A DNA stretch of 64,000 nucleotides, from positions 226,750-290,749 of the forward strand of contig NZ_BPRA01000003.1 in assembly GCF_022179645.1 (NCBI RefSeq), written 5' to 3'. Below, one piece after another: positions 1-9,539 of the stretch. The DNA is from Methylobacterium thuringiense. Its GTDB lineage: Bacteria > Pseudomonadota > Alphaproteobacteria > Rhizobiales > Beijerinckiaceae. The notes below the pieces were generated by a model. It was not told the origin of the DNA and made no database searches. It saw only the letters and a list, made by a program, of their open reading frames with translations. Position 1 is the stretch's first letter. The number at the start of each line of letters is the position of its first letter. A program made the position numbers and the translations under genes.

Positions 1-480
1 GTCATCTGGTACACCGGCGACGATGCGGCAACTGATCCGCGCGCGACTGCCAGCGTCCAGGTCGGTGCAGACAGAAACGTCTCGATCGGTGCCCGGGCCA
101 ACGAGGCTCCGCTGCGCGAGACGCTCGCCGCTTTCGCAGCGCTTGCTGCCGGCGGTTTCACGGATTCGACCGGCACACAGAACGTAGCGCTCTTCCAGGC
201 CACCGCAGATCGGGCGAAAACCCTGGTGACGCCCGCAGACGGCAAGACCGATGTCGCCGATCTCGTGGGTGAATTCGGTGTCGCGTCGAACAGCATGGCC
301 GACGCCAAGGCCCAAGCGCAATCCACCAAGACGGCGCTTCAGGATTCCCTCGAGGGTGTCGAGACGGTCTCCACCGAGGAGGTCGCCGCGAAGCTGTTGA
401 CGCTGCAGACGCAGCTGCAGGCCAGCTATCAGGTCACCTCGATGCTCTCGAAGCTCTCGCTGGTGAACTACCTCTCGTAG
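1..480 (+). CDS. Flagellar hook-associated/flagellin-family protein, C-terminal part (5' end outside window)
   Basis: The frame is open from base 1 and ends with TAG at 478-480, so only the last 159 residues are visible. The C-terminus has the amphipathic, Gln/Leu-rich helix typical of flagellin and FlgL proteins (LLTLQTQLQASYQ followed by SMLSKLSLVNYLS), which packs in the D0/D1 core of the filament or the hook-filament junction. The upstream Ala/Thr/Gly-rich stretch fits a variable outer domain. FlgL-type hook-filament junction protein is my first choice, a flagellin the alternative; the missing N-terminus prevents a decision. A rho-independent-like hairpin follows 29 bases after the stop. 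Confidence 0.75.
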   Translation, partial: VIWYTGDDAATDPRATASVQVGADRNVSIGARANEAPLRETLAAFAALAAGGFTDSTGTQNVALFQATADRAKTLVTPADGKTDVADLVGEFGVASNSMADAKAQAQSTKTALQDSLEGVETVSTEEVAAKLLTLQTQLQASYQVTSMLSKLSLVNYLS

Positions 481-508
481 ACCTCAACAAAACCGGTCCG
501 AAACGAAA

Positions 509-533
509 AGAGCCGCCCTGAGGGGGCGGCTCT
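509..533. terminator. Bidirectional hairpin terminator between convergent genes
   Basis: A perfect 10-bp stem (AGAGCCGCCC / GGGCGGCTCT) with a 5-base loop lies between the flagellar gene ending at 480 and the leftward gene ending at 560. An A-rich run on its left side gives a T-rich tail for leftward transcription. Confidence 0.75.
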
Positions 534-559
534 CGATCGTTCGGGCCCGACTTCGGCGA

Positions 560-1837
560 CTACTCGCCGATATCGCTTGCCTCGGTCTTTTCGGGGGCGG
601 CACCCTCTTCACCGGCCTTGTAGCGCGTGCGGCGCCGACGGGGCTTCGGCGCAGGTGCTGAATCGTCACCGGTCGCCTCGTGCTGCGGGGTTGCCGCCGG
701 CTCGGGGGTGGATCGAGTCGGCTCGGCATTCGTCTCGGGTACCGGGGTCGGATTGCGCGTCGCCGTCATCAGGAAGGCGGGCAGGGCCGACGTTTCGTCG
801 ACGGCGTGGCGAGGAGCCTCCTCGCGGTTGCGGCGCTCGCGACGGGGCTGCGCGCTGCGGGGAGCGGGCGCCTCGTCGCGACTCGCCTCTTGCCGGGGAA
901 CGTCCTGGCGGGGGGCGTCTTCGCGAACCGGTTCCTGACGAACGGCGTCCTGACGTACAGGCTCCGAGCGGCTGAATTCCTGCCGGGTGCGGTCCGGGCG
1001 GCCACCGTCCTGGCGATTGAAGTTGCCGCGGCCGTTCTCGTAGCGCGGCTGGTCCTGTCGAGGCTGATCTTGCCGCGGCTGATCTTGGCGGGGCTGATCC
1101 TGATGTGACGGATCATGCCGGGCGGCGTCCTGGCGCGAATAGTCCTGACGCCCGTAATCCTGGCGGCTCTGTTCGGAGCGACCCTGATCCTGCCGCCCGT
1201 AATCCTGGCGAGGCTGGTCTTGCCTGGATTGATCCTGCCTTGGCTGGTCCTGACGGAACTCGCCGCGGTTGTAGTCCTGGCGATTGTTGTCGAAACGCTG
1301 CGGACGATCGTTCCGGTTCTGAAAGCGGTTGGGCCGGTCGTTGCGATCCTGGCCCTGGCTCCGGTCCTGACGGTTTTGATCCGGACGATCGTTGCCGCGA
1401 TTCTGCTGCCGCGATTCATAATCCTGGCGCTCGAAAGGCTGCGGCTGCTGGGCCGCGTCGCCGTAATCATCGCCACCGTAGCCCTGGCGGCCCTGATCGG
1501 CGCCGTCCTCATCGCCCTCTTCCTCGTCGTCGAAGCCATTGCGGGCATAGCCCTGCGAGGCCTGCGGACGGTTCGGCTCCTGGGCGCCGGTGATGATGCG
1601 GAAGTAGTGCTCGCCGTGCTGGAAGTAGTTCTCCGCAGCCACGGGATCCCCGCTCGCGAGGGCGTCGCGGGCCAATTGCGCATATTTGTCTGCGATGTGC
1701 TGGGCGGTGCCGCGGACCTTGATGTCAGGTCCGTTGGACTCGTAGGACCGGGTCAGCGGATTGGGACCCTTGGGCCGGTTTCGGCCGCGCATCCGTCTGT
1801 TCTGGTTTGGTCTCATCGGCCTCGATTGACCCTTCAC
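560..1837 (-). CDS. DUF4167 domain-containing protein with long RQD-rich low-complexity tail
   Basis: A 425-residue protein of unknown function. Residues about 1-85 form the conserved DUF4167 domain: basic Arg/Asn-rich start, then GPDIKVRGTAQHIADKY and the helical NYFQHGEHYFRI segment. The rest is a disordered region dominated by Arg-Gln-Asp repeats (about residues 175-330), ending in an Ala/Pro/Arg-rich tail with PRRRRTRYK. In Rhizobiales this family sits downstream of prmC, as here (397-bp gap). The Arg-rich composition suggests RNA or ribosome association, which is inference. Length outside the first domain is expected to vary between relatives. Confidence 0.85.
   Translation of the reverse strand: MKGQSRPMRPNQNRRMRGRNRPKGPNPLTRSYESNGPDIKVRGTAQHIADKYAQLARDALASGDPVAAENYFQHGEHYFRIITGAQEPNRPQASQGYARNGFDDEEEGDEDGADQGRQGYGGDDYGDAAQQPQPFERQDYESRQQNRGNDRPDQNRQDRSQGQDRNDRPNRFQNRNDRPQRFDNNRQDYNRGEFRQDQPRQDQSRQDQPRQDYGRQDQGRSEQSRQDYGRQDYSRQDAARHDPSHQDQPRQDQPRQDQPRQDQPRYENGRGNFNRQDGGRPDRTRQEFSRSEPVRQDAVRQEPVREDAPRQDVPRQEASRDEAPAPRSAQPRRERRNREEAPRHAVDETSALPAFLMTATRNPTPVPETNAEPTRSTPEPAATPQHEATGDDSAPAPKPRRRRTRYKAGEEGAAPEKTEASDIGE
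870..1310. repeat. In-frame degenerate 9-12-bp repeats encoding RQD/RQDQ/RQDY units
   Basis: On the + strand the recurring words are TCCTGGCG, TCTTGCCG and CTGATC; on the minus strand they read CGxCAGGAC, giving Arg-Gln-Asp repeats within the DUF4167 gene. Boundaries are approximate because units degrade gradually. Unit spacing and coding constraint distinguish this from a CRISPR array. Confidence 0.65.
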
Positions 1838-2234
1838 TCGCAGCGAAAATTATCTCTGACAGAGGTGGACCGGCGGCGCGTGCGGGCCGTCCGCAACCGA
1901 GCACAATGCTCGCTGCGGGATGCCTCGCAGGTCGATCCGTGATCTTTCACGTCGTGCGTGCCGTCGTCTTGTCCGATCGGAGCCCGTGCTCGCACCAAGG
2001 CGCGCTTGCGGGTTGACCTTCGACTGTCAGGTTCGATGCCATCGTGCTTGGCGGCCAGCTTGGCTGTGATGCCGAGTGCGCGTCCGCTCGATGGTGGGGC
2101 GATCGTCCGAACCGAAGGCGATGCTGACCGAACCCGATCCTACCGCAGCCCGTCTTAACGGGCCGTTCACGATCTACACCCTGAACGTAATGGCTGATCG
2201 TCTCCGCAACAAGCATTTTTTCATGCCGATGCAA
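1838..2234. other. 397-bp intergenic region without a supportable gene
   Basis: This region lies between the DUF4167 start and the prmC stop. Short open frames here lack ribosome sites and family features. It must hold the DUF4167 promoter, which I cannot place. Confidence 0.4.
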
Positions 2235-3143
2235 TCATCGCACGACTTTGTTGTTGGCTGACGTGGCGTCGAACGGTGGCCGAAGCGTGACGACGCGCGC
2301 ATGACCGGCGAGATCGCAATCGATCCCCCCTACGTGGAAGCCCGCGTCGCGACCGAGCCCGGCGACGGCCTCGGCCTGATCGTGGCCGATCTCTAGTAGG
2401 AGGGCACCGTCCATCACGAGCAGCCCCGGCCGCGCGGCGATACCATCGATGATCGCCCGAAAGGCGTCGAGTCCGTCGGCGCCGCCGTCCAGCGCCTCCG
2501 CGGGATCGTATCGGCGCACCTCCTCGGCGAGCGTCGGGATCACGCCACTAGCGATGTAAGGCGGGTTCGACACGATGAGGTCGAAGGGCCCGCAAACGGC
2601 CGCGCACCAGTCTCCGCGTAGGAAGGCGGCGCGGTAGCCGACGCCGTTGCGCTCGGCATTTTTTCGCGCGGTGGCGAGGGCGTCCGCCGATCGGTCGATG
2701 CCGATGCCGCGCGCGCTCGGCCATGCGCAGAGCAATGCGATCAGGATGCAGCCCGAGCCGGTGCCGAGATCGAGGATGGTCGGGGAGGGCACGGTGCCCA
2801 GCCGCAGGGCGGTATCGACGAGCGTTTCCGTATCCGGTCGCGGCACCAGCGTCCCGGGTGACAAGGCGAAGGTCAGCCCGCGAAACTCCCATTCGCCGAG
2901 GATCCGGGCCACCGGTTCCCCTGCGAGCCTTCGCGCGAGCGCTTCCGTGAGGGCATTCGCTTCCTCCTGTCCGACCGGCACGTGGCCGCGTAGGGCCAAG
3001 TCGGTCGAGGTCAGACGGAGAATGTGGAGGAACAGGAAGCGAGCGTCGCCGCGCGCTTCGGCAATTCCCGCCTGCTCGAGCGCCTGGGCCATCCGGCGGA
3101 GTGCCTCGACGCGGGAGCGGCTCGGCTCGATGGGAATGCTCAT
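2235..3143 (-). CDS. prmC: Peptide chain release factor N5-glutamine methyltransferase PrmC
   Basis: PrmC methylates the glutamine of the GGQ loop in release factors, raising termination efficiency. The 302-residue protein has an N-terminal helical substrate-binding domain (about 1-110), then a Rossmann SAM-binding fold with ILDLGTGSGCILIAL (motif I, about 123-137) and the N5-glutamine signature NPPYIA (about 190-195). It lies 25 bases downstream of its substrate gene prfA on the same strand, the usual bacterial arrangement. Length is normal for the family. The C-terminus is slightly extended (PPFDATSANNKVVR). Confidence 0.95.
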   Translation of the reverse strand: MSIPIEPSRSRVEALRRMAQALEQAGIAEARGDARFLFLHILRLTSTDLALRGHVPVGQEEANALTEALARRLAGEPVARILGEWEFRGLTFALSPGTLVPRPDTETLVDTALRLGTVPSPTILDLGTGSGCILIALLCAWPSARGIGIDRSADALATARKNAERNGVGYRAAFLRGDWCAAVCGPFDLIVSNPPYIASGVIPTLAEEVRRYDPAEALDGGADGLDAFRAIIDGIAARPGLLVMDGALLLEIGHDQAEAVAGLGRDAGFHVGGIDCDLAGHARVVTLRPPFDATSANNKVVR

Positions 3144-3168
3144 GGTCGATGCCGCGGCGGCGCGTGCG

Positions 3169-4248
3169 TCACGCCATGCCTTCGGCCGCGAGCAATTCGG
3201 CCTGATGCTCCGTGACGAGCGCGTCGATGACTTCGTCCAGCGCCGTGCCGGCCATGATCTCTTCGAGCTTGTACAGCGTGAGGTTGATGCGGTGGTCGGT
3301 CACCCGCGCCTGCGGAAAGTTGTACGTGCGGATGCGCTCCGAACGGTCGCCGGAGCCGACCTGGGCCTTGCGATCGGCAGCGCGGACCGAATCCTTGGCG
3401 GTCCGCTCCGCGTCGTAGAGTTTTGCACGCAGCAACGACATGGCGCGCGCGCGGTTCTTGTGCTGCGAGCGCTCTTCCTGGACGAACACCACTATCCCCG
3501 TGGGCAGGTGGGTGATGCGGATCGCCGATTCCGTCTTGTTGACGTGCTGGCCGCCAGCGCCCTGTGCCCGCATGGTGTCGATCTTCAGGTCGGAATCGTT
3601 GATGACGATATCGACCTCCTCGGCCTCCGGCAGTACCGCGACGGTGGCCGCCGAGGTGTGGATGCGGCCTTGCGTCTCGGTCTCCGGCACGCGCTGAACG
3701 CGGTGCGCGCCGCTCTCGAACTTGAGGCGGGAGAACACGCCGCGTCCGTTCACCTCGGCGAAGATTTCGCGATAGCCGCCCATGGTGCCCTCGCTCTGCG
3801 AGATCACCTCGACGCGCCAGCCCTTGGCCTCGGCATACTTTGCGTACATCTCGAACAGGTCGCCGGCGAAGAGGGCCGCCTCGTCGCCGCCGGTGCCGGC
3901 GCGGATTTCGAGGATCGCGCTCTTCTCGTCGGCCGCGTCCTTCGGCAGCAGAATGAGTTGGAGGCCGCGATGCGCCTTCTCCAGCGCCTCTTCGGCCTCG
4001 GGCTTCTCGTCGGCGGCGAGCGCGCGCATCTCGGCATCGCCTCCGGCGATCAGCGTCTCGATGCCGGAGAGGTTGTCGATCGCGGCCCGATAGGCCTGGA
4101 TCGAAGCGACGACGCCGTCGAGGCCCGACAATTCACGGGAGAGCGCGACGAAGCTCTCCGCATCGGCCGAGCCGGTGCTCAGCATCGCGGTGACGATGTC
4201 GTGCCGCGCCAGGATGGCGTCGAGGCGATCGGAGGGAATGGGGGTCAT
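3169..4248 (-). CDS. prfA: Peptide chain release factor 1
   Basis: RF1 recognises UAA and UAG stop codons and triggers peptide release. The protein is 359 residues, the normal length. Visible features are the helical domain 1, the stop-codon-reading domain 2 and the catalytic GGQ motif in [15 protein letters not shown] (about residues 226-240), followed by the RF-1 family segment HKNRARAM. It starts 67 bases downstream of ptsP, on the same strand as lysC, ptsP and prmC, which suggests co-transcription. The neighbouring prmC product methylates the GGQ glutamine. Confidence 0.97.
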   Translation of the reverse strand: MTPIPSDRLDAILARHDIVTAMLSTGSADAESFVALSRELSGLDGVVASIQAYRAAIDNLSGIETLIAGGDAEMRALAADEKPEAEEALEKAHRGLQLILLPKDAADEKSAILEIRAGTGGDEAALFAGDLFEMYAKYAEAKGWRVEVISQSEGTMGGYREIFAEVNGRGVFSRLKFESGAHRVQRVPETETQGRIHTSAATVAVLPEAEEVDIVINDSDLKIDTMRAQGAGGQHVNKTESAIRITHLPTGIVVFVQEERSQHKNRARAMSLLRAKLYDAERTAKDSVRAADRKAQVGSGDRSERIRTYNFPQARVTDHRINLTLYKLEEIMAGTALDEVIDALVTEHQAELLAAEGMA

Positions 4249-4315
4249 CGTCCTGCGGGACTAGGCGTGAAAAGGAACGGAAGATGGCGTTTGGCGGCGT
4301 CTGGACTGGCAGAGC

Positions 4316-6580
4316 CTAGATAGGCACGCCCTTCGCCTTCGCGAAGGCGGTGAGCGCGGGCCGGAGCGAAGCGCCGTCCGTCGCCTTGGCGAGTTCGGCC
4401 TCGATCAAGGCGCGGACTTCTTCGGCCTCGATCGAGAGAACCATCGCCTTCACCGGCCCGATCGAAGCCGGCGACATCGAGAAGTTGCGGAAGCCGAGGC
4501 CGATCAGGGCCATGGCTTCGAGCGGGCGTCCACCGATCTCGCCGCAGACCGTCACCGGGCAACCCATGGCCTCGGCGCGGTCCGCGATCAGCCGGAAAGC
4601 CCGCATCGCCGCGCCGCAGAGGGGATCGAACCGGTCAGCGACGCGCCGGTTCTCGCGGTCGACCGCGAACAGGAACTGCATCAGGTCGTTGGAGCCGACC
4701 GAGAGAAAATCCGCCTCGCGGGCGATCTCGTCGATCTGGAACAGCAGCGAGGGCACCTCGACCATTGCACCGAGCTTGCAATCGGTCGGCAGAGGATAGC
4801 CGTGGCGGCGCAGATGCGCCTTCTCGCGCTCGACGATGCCGCGGGCGCGGGTGAACTCCTCCACCGTCGCCACCATCGGGAACATGATCTTGATGGCCCG
4901 CCCGCCGGCCGCCTTGAGCAGCGCGCGCAGCTGCACCCGCAACAGGGCAGGGCGGTCGAGGCCGATGCGGATCGCGCGCCAGCCGAGAGCCGGATTCTCC
5001 TCTTCCAGGCTCGGCATGTACGGCAGGATCTTGTCGCCGCCGATGTCGAGGGTCCGAATGGTGACGGGCAGATCGCCGGTGGCGGCGAAGACCGCCTCGT
5101 AGAGCGTCTGCTGCTCGGCGGCCGACGGCATCCGCTGGGCAACCATGAACTGCAGCTCGGTGCGGAACAGGCCGATGCCTTCCGCGCCGGTCTCGGCGAG
5201 ATGGCTGAGGTCGATCAGCAGGCCGGCATTGAGGTGCAGCCCGATGCGGACCTTGTCGCGGGTCGTCGCCGGCACGTCGCGGAGCGCCCGGTATTGCTCC
5301 TGGCGCCGGGCGCGCAGGCGGGCCTGCTCGGCATAGGCCGACTCGATTTCCGGCGAGGGCCGCACCTGGATCTCGCCAGCACCGCCATCGACGATGATCG
5401 CATCGCCCGAATCGCAGAGCGCCGTGGCGTTGGCGATCTCGCCAACCGCGGGAATGCCCAGCGCCCGCGCGACGATGGCGATGTGGCTGGTCGGGCCGCC
5501 TTCCTCCAGCACTACGCCGCGCAGGTTCGCCCGGTCGTAGTCGAGAAGTGCCGCCGGCCCCATGGAGCGCGCCACGAGGATCGCGTTCTCCGGCAGGGCG
5601 CCGGTGCCGCCGCCGGCCTCGTGGCCGATCAGGCGGCGTAGGAGGCGGTTGGCGAGGTCGTCGAGATCGTGCAGGCGGTCACGCAGATACGGATCGGACT
5701 GGCGCATCATCCGCGCGCGGTTGTCCGACTGCACCCGCTCGACGGCGGCCTCCGCCGTGAGACCCGACTGCACCGCCTCGCGCATCCGGCGCAGCCAGCC
5801 CTTGTCGTGGGCGAACATGCGTACGGTTTCGAGGACTTCGCGCGATTCGTTCGAACCGATGCCGTCGCCACGTTCGACCAACTCGTCGATCGCCGAACGG
5901 ACGTCCTCGATCGCCTCTTCCAGGCGCACGACCTCGGGCTCGACGCTCTCGGCGATCAGCCGCTTCACGACGATGCGCGGCTCGTGCAGCACGACGTGGC
6001 CGAGGCCGATTCCGTCGGCAAGCGGCACGCCGCGCTGGCTCACAGGCCGTCGCGCCGCGCTGCCGGCGCCGGGGGCGAGCGCCTGGAGCTCGCCCGAGGC
6101 GATCATCTCCGCCAGCACCATGGCGGTGGTCTGGAGGGCCTCGATCTCCTCGTCGGAATAGACCCGGTAGGTCTTGTTCTGGACGACGAGGACGCCGAGC
6201 GTGTTGCCGGCCCGCAGCAGCGGTACGCCGAGGAAGGCGTGGTAGATCTCTTCCCCGGTTTCGGGCCGATACGAGAAATTCGGGTGCGATTGGGCGTCGG
6301 AGAGCGAGAGCGGCTCGGCCTGGTTCGCGATCAGACCAACAAGGCCCTCGTCGGCCCGCAGCCGCGTGATGTGGACCGCCTCGCGGTTCAGGCCCTCTGT
6401 TGCGAACAGCTCGAGCGTGTTGTCGTCGCGCAACACATAGACCGAGCAGACCTCGGCGATGACGTTCGCGGCGATGAGGACGACGATGCGGTCGAGGCGT
6501 GCCTGTGCGCTGACAGGCTCCGCCATGGCTTCGCGGAGCCGGCGCAGAAGCAGGCGCGGGCCTCCGGGCGCAGCGGGCAT
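4316..6580 (-). CDS. ptsP: PTS-Ntr enzyme I (phosphoenolpyruvate-protein phosphotransferase with GAF domain)
   Basis: PtsP autophosphorylates from PEP and passes phosphate to NPr and then EIIA-Ntr, a regulatory chain linked to nitrogen, carbon and K+ status. The 754-residue protein has an N-terminal GAF domain (about 18-155, with VCSVYVLRDD and EEIYHAFLGVPLLRAG), the PEP-utiliser swivelling domain with the active His region GGPTSHIAIVARALGIPAVG (about 350-370), and a C-terminal TIM barrel containing GLFRTELQFM, FRTLDIGGDK-like and CGEIGG motifs. The GAF domain separates it from sugar-PTS enzyme I. It lies between lysC and prfA on the minus strand, the conserved rhizobial order. Confidence 0.95.
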   Translation of the reverse strand: MPAAPGGPRLLLRRLREAMAEPVSAQARLDRIVVLIAANVIAEVCSVYVLRDDNTLELFATEGLNREAVHITRLRADEGLVGLIANQAEPLSLSDAQSHPNFSYRPETGEEIYHAFLGVPLLRAGNTLGVLVVQNKTYRVYSDEEIEALQTTAMVLAEMIASGELQALAPGAGSAARRPVSQRGVPLADGIGLGHVVLHEPRIVVKRLIAESVEPEVVRLEEAIEDVRSAIDELVERGDGIGSNESREVLETVRMFAHDKGWLRRMREAVQSGLTAEAAVERVQSDNRARMMRQSDPYLRDRLHDLDDLANRLLRRLIGHEAGGGTGALPENAILVARSMGPAALLDYDRANLRGVVLEEGGPTSHIAIVARALGIPAVGEIANATALCDSGDAIIVDGGAGEIQVRPSPEIESAYAEQARLRARRQEQYRALRDVPATTRDKVRIGLHLNAGLLIDLSHLAETGAEGIGLFRTELQFMVAQRMPSAAEQQTLYEAVFAATGDLPVTIRTLDIGGDKILPYMPSLEEENPALGWRAIRIGLDRPALLRVQLRALLKAAGGRAIKIMFPMVATVEEFTRARGIVEREKAHLRRHGYPLPTDCKLGAMVEVPSLLFQIDEIAREADFLSVGSNDLMQFLFAVDRENRRVADRFDPLCGAAMRAFRLIADRAEAMGCPVTVCGEIGGRPLEAMALIGLGFRNFSMSPASIGPVKAMVLSIEAEEVRALIEAELAKATDGASLRPALTAFAKAKGVPI

Positions 6581-6667
6581 CTCGTCGTCAATCCGTGTTC
6601 AGCCGATGCAACCACCAAACGTGCCAACCGCCGAGGCGGTAGCACGTCACGCGTGCGGCGAGTACGG

Positions 6668-7903
6668 TCAGGCCTGATCGAGGCCGTATAGCGAGTGGAG
6701 CGTGCGAACGGCAAGCTCCGTGTAGGCGGCATCGATCAGGACGGAGAACTTGATCTCCGACGTGGTGATCGCCCGGATGTTGATGCCCTTCTCGGCAAGC
6801 GCCCGAAACGCCTTGGCGGCGACACCCGCATGGCTGCGCATGCCGACGCCGATTGCCGACACCTTGACCACGTCGGTGGCGCCTTCGATCTGGCCGTACT
6901 CGATGATGCCGCGCTGCGCGTCGAGGATCGCGCGGGAGCGTTGATAGTCGGCCGCCGGCACCGTGAAGGTCATGTCCGTGGTCGACTGGTCTCCCGACAC
7001 GGTCTGGATGATCATGTCGACGTTGATGTTGGCGTCCGCCAGCGGGCCGAAGATCGCCGCGGCGATGCCGGGGCTGTCCTTGACCGAGCGGAGGGTGATC
7101 TGGGCCTCGTCCTTCGAGAAGGCGATCCCGGTGATGATCTGCTGTTCCACGATGTCGTCCTCGTCGCAGATGAGGGTGCCCGGGCGCGCTGCGTCGGGGG
7201 GATCGAAGGAGGAGCGCACCGTCGTCGGCACGCGATGGACCATGGCAAGCTCGACGGAGCGGACCTGAAGCACTTTGGCCCCGAGGGAGGCCATCTCCAG
7301 CATCTCCTCGAAGGTTACCCGCTCCATGCGCGTCGCCTTCGGTACGATGCGCGGGTCGGTGGTGTAGACGCCATCCACGTCCGTGTAGATGTCGCAGCGC
7401 TCCGCGCCGATCGCGGCGGCGATGGCGACCGCGCTCGTATCCGAACCGCCACGCCCGAGGGTCGCGAGACGGCCGGTGCCGGTGTGGATGCCCTGGAAGC
7501 CGGCGATGACGGCGACTTCGCCGCGTGCGAACCCAGCATCGAGGTTTTTAGGGTCGATCGCCTCGATCCTTGCGGATCCGTGTGCTTCCGACGTCTCGAT
7601 GGGGATCTGCCAGCCCTGCCAGGAGCGGGCCTTGATGCCGGCCTTCTGCAGGGCGATGGCGAGGAGACCCGAGGTGACCTGCTCGCCCGAGGCGACGACG
7701 GCGTCGTACTCGGCCTCGTCGTAAAGGGCGTTGCAGTCCTTGACCCAGGCGACGAGCTCGTTCGTCTTGCCCGACATCGCCGAGACCACAACGGCCACCT
7801 CGTAGCCGGCCGCGACCTCGCGGGCGACGTGGGCGGCCACGTTGCGGATGCGGTCGACGTTCGCGACGGAGGTCCCGCCGAATTTCATCACCAAACGAGG
7901 CAT
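6668..7903 (-). CDS. lysC: Aspartate kinase
   Basis: Aspartate kinase catalyses the first step of lysine, threonine, methionine and diaminopimelate synthesis. The 411-residue protein starts with the kinase signature KFGGTSVANVDRIRNVA (about 6-22) and carries GRGGSDTSAVAIAAA (about 169-183) and TDVDGVYTTDPR. Two ACT domains follow from about 265, containing VKDSPGIAA and SAIGVGMRSHAGVA, which give feedback control by lysine and threonine in this family. An internal start for a separate regulatory beta subunit, known in some bacteria, cannot be excluded. It faces ubiG divergently and precedes ptsP. Confidence 0.96.
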   Translation of the reverse strand: MPRLVMKFGGTSVANVDRIRNVAAHVAREVAAGYEVAVVVSAMSGKTNELVAWVKDCNALYDEAEYDAVVASGEQVTSGLLAIALQKAGIKARSWQGWQIPIETSEAHGSARIEAIDPKNLDAGFARGEVAVIAGFQGIHTGTGRLATLGRGGSDTSAVAIAAAIGAERCDIYTDVDGVYTTDPRIVPKATRMERVTFEEMLEMASLGAKVLQVRSVELAMVHRVPTTVRSSFDPPDAARPGTLICDEDDIVEQQIITGIAFSKDEAQITLRSVKDSPGIAAAIFGPLADANINVDMIIQTVSGDQSTTDMTFTVPAADYQRSRAILDAQRGIIEYGQIEGATDVVKVSAIGVGMRSHAGVAAKAFRALAEKGINIRAITTSEIKFSVLIDAAYTELAVRTLHSLYGLDQA

Positions 7904-8088
7904 GTCGCGTCCGGTCGTCTCAATCGTGTCGAGCCATGGATCGGGGAGCCCGAAGCGGTTCGCGTCGCCGCGGATCGTCGCGGCGGCTGTACCGGGAAGG
8001 CGCCCGGCGGGTACAAGGGCCTCTCGAAGGTGTCAATGCGATGGCCGCCGCCCTGGATTGCAGGCAGGCGCCAGGGAGTGTCGAGCGA

Positions 8089-8820
8089 ATGGCGGCGTCG
8101 GTCGATCGGGAGGAGGTCGCGCGTTTCGATGCGCAGGCGGCGACGTGGTGGGATGCGGACGGACCGATGCGGGTGCTGCATCGCTTCAACCCCGTCCGCT
8201 TGGCCTACATCCGCGACGAGGCCTGCCGGCATTTCGGCCGCGAGCCAAACCGGCCCTTCGCGCTGGAAGGTCTCAGCCTCGTCGATGTCGGCTGCGGTGG
8301 CGGCGTGCTGTCCGAACCGCTCGCCCGCCTCGGTGCGAGCGTGACTGGGCTCGATCCGGCAGAGAAGAACATCGCCGTCGCCAAGGCGCATGCCGAGGCC
8401 GAGACCGTCACGGTCGATTATCGTGCCGAGACCATCGAAGCCGTGGTGGAGCGCGGCGAACGCTTCGACATCGTGCTGGCCATGGAGGTGGTGGAGCACG
8501 TGGTCGACCGGCCGGCCTTCCTGCGCACGGCCTGCCGGGCGATGAAACCCGGCGGCCTGCTCTTCGCCGCGACCCTCAACCGAACCTTGCGCTCCTACGC
8601 GCTCGCCATCGTCGGCGCGGAATACGTGCTCGGCTGGCTGCCCAAGGGCACGCACGATTGGGAGAAATTTGTGAAGCCCGACGAGCTCAGCGACGATCTC
8701 GTGGCCGGCGGGTTATCCGTGTTCGACGTGGCGGGCGTGGTGTTCGATCCGCTCAGCGGCGGCTGGCGGCGCAGCCGGGATACGGCGATCAACTACATGG
8801 TGGCCGCGCGCGGGGCCTGA
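8089..8820 (+). CDS. ubiG: Ubiquinone biosynthesis O-methyltransferase UbiG
   Basis: UbiG carries out both O-methylations of the ubiquinone ring. The SAM-dependent methyltransferase fold shows VDVGCGGGVLSEPLARLGASVTGLDP, the family-specific ARFDAQAATWWD start and RFNPVRLAYI segment, and EVVEHV. I chose ATG 8089 because the protein then begins MAASVDREEVARFD, matching the usual N-terminus; an in-frame ATG at 8041 would add 16 residues. Length from 8089 is 243 residues, normal. The C-terminus contains LPKGTHDWEKFVKPDEL, typical of UbiG. Confidence 0.94.
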   Translation: MAASVDREEVARFDAQAATWWDADGPMRVLHRFNPVRLAYIRDEACRHFGREPNRPFALEGLSLVDVGCGGGVLSEPLARLGASVTGLDPAEKNIAVAKAHAEAETVTVDYRAETIEAVVERGERFDIVLAMEVVEHVVDRPAFLRTACRAMKPGGLLFAATLNRTLRSYALAIVGAEYVLGWLPKGTHDWEKFVKPDELSDDLVAGGLSVFDVAGVVFDPLSGGWRRSRDTAINYMVAARGA

Positions 8821-8899
8821 CGACGGACCCGTCGGGTCGCCCGGCCGTTCTCCTCAAAAGGACCGATCGCGATGCGATTGCCAACGTGGAGGAAGCGCA

Positions 8900-9472
8900 A
8901 TGCTCGAAAAGATCCCTCACGCCGTCGGCGAGGCCCTGTCCCGCGTGAAGGCCGGCCTCGGCAAGACGGTCTACCACTCCGTATTCTCGGACGTGCCGGA
9001 GAGCATCACCGTCACGAGCGAGGCCTTCGCGGACGGCGGCACGATCCCCGCTCGTTACACCGACGACGGCGGCAAGCTATCGCCGCCGCTGGCCTGGAGC
9101 GGCCTGCCGCCGGGGACCGGCAGCGTGGTCCTGATGGTCGAGGATCCCGACGCGCCGATGCCGAGACCGCTCGTGCATCTCATCGCCTGGAAGGAGCGGG
9201 CCCACGACGCCGCGCTGCCCGAGGGCGACTTCGCCAGCCGGGGGACCGAGGGACAGCGGCACGAGCTTGGCCGCAACTCGTTCCAGCGCGACGCCTGGCT
9301 GCCGCCGGACCCACCGACAGGCCACGGGCCGCACCACTACCTGTTCCAGGTCTATGCCCTCGACGGCGTCCTGGACCTGCCGCACTCTCCCGGGCGCGGC
9401 GACATCCTCGACGCGATGCGGGGCCGGGTGCTGGCCAAGGGGCTTCTGACCGGCGTGTACGAACGGAAGTGA
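8900..9472 (+). CDS. YbhB/YbcL family (PEBP-like, Raf kinase inhibitor-like) protein
   Basis: A 190-residue phosphatidylethanolamine-binding-protein fold. Family motifs are SPPLAWSGLPPGTGSVVLMVEDPDAP (about 57-82), the PHLIAW-like strand VHLIAWK, and the C-terminal GPHHYLFQVYALD (about 141-153) that forms the anion-binding pocket. E. coli YbhB/YbcL are cytosolic or periplasmic with unclear ligands; no clear signal peptide is seen here. A strong ribosome site (GGAGGAAG) precedes ATG 8900. It lies 79 bases after ubiG and may share its transcript. Confidence 0.88.
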   Translation: MLEKIPHAVGEALSRVKAGLGKTVYHSVFSDVPESITVTSEAFADGGTIPARYTDDGGKLSPPLAWSGLPPGTGSVVLMVEDPDAPMPRPLVHLIAWKERAHDAALPEGDFASRGTEGQRHELGRNSFQRDAWLPPDPPTGHGPHHYLFQVYALDGVLDLPHSPGRGDILDAMRGRVLAKGLLTGVYERK

Positions 9473-9539
9473 CCGCGCGATTTGCTCTCGCGCCGACCGC
9501 CCCCTCCAGCTTATTCGGGCAGCGGAAGGGGAGTGCTGG

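Noticed and set aside
870-1310. Repeat array that could be mistaken for a CRISPR
   Set aside because: Units are 9-12 bp, in frame within a coding region, without constant-length spacers.
1115-1942. Long hydrophobic rightward open frame (275 codons) that looks like a membrane protein
   Set aside because: It is antisense to the RQD repeats of the DUF4167 gene; the repeated complement codes for Leu/Ile/Val-rich sequence by chance. No ribosome site or family match.
1947-2234. 95-codon leftward frame between DUF4167 and prmC genes
   Set aside because: Composition is atypical (His/Arg/Ser-rich), no ribosome site and no recognisable domain.
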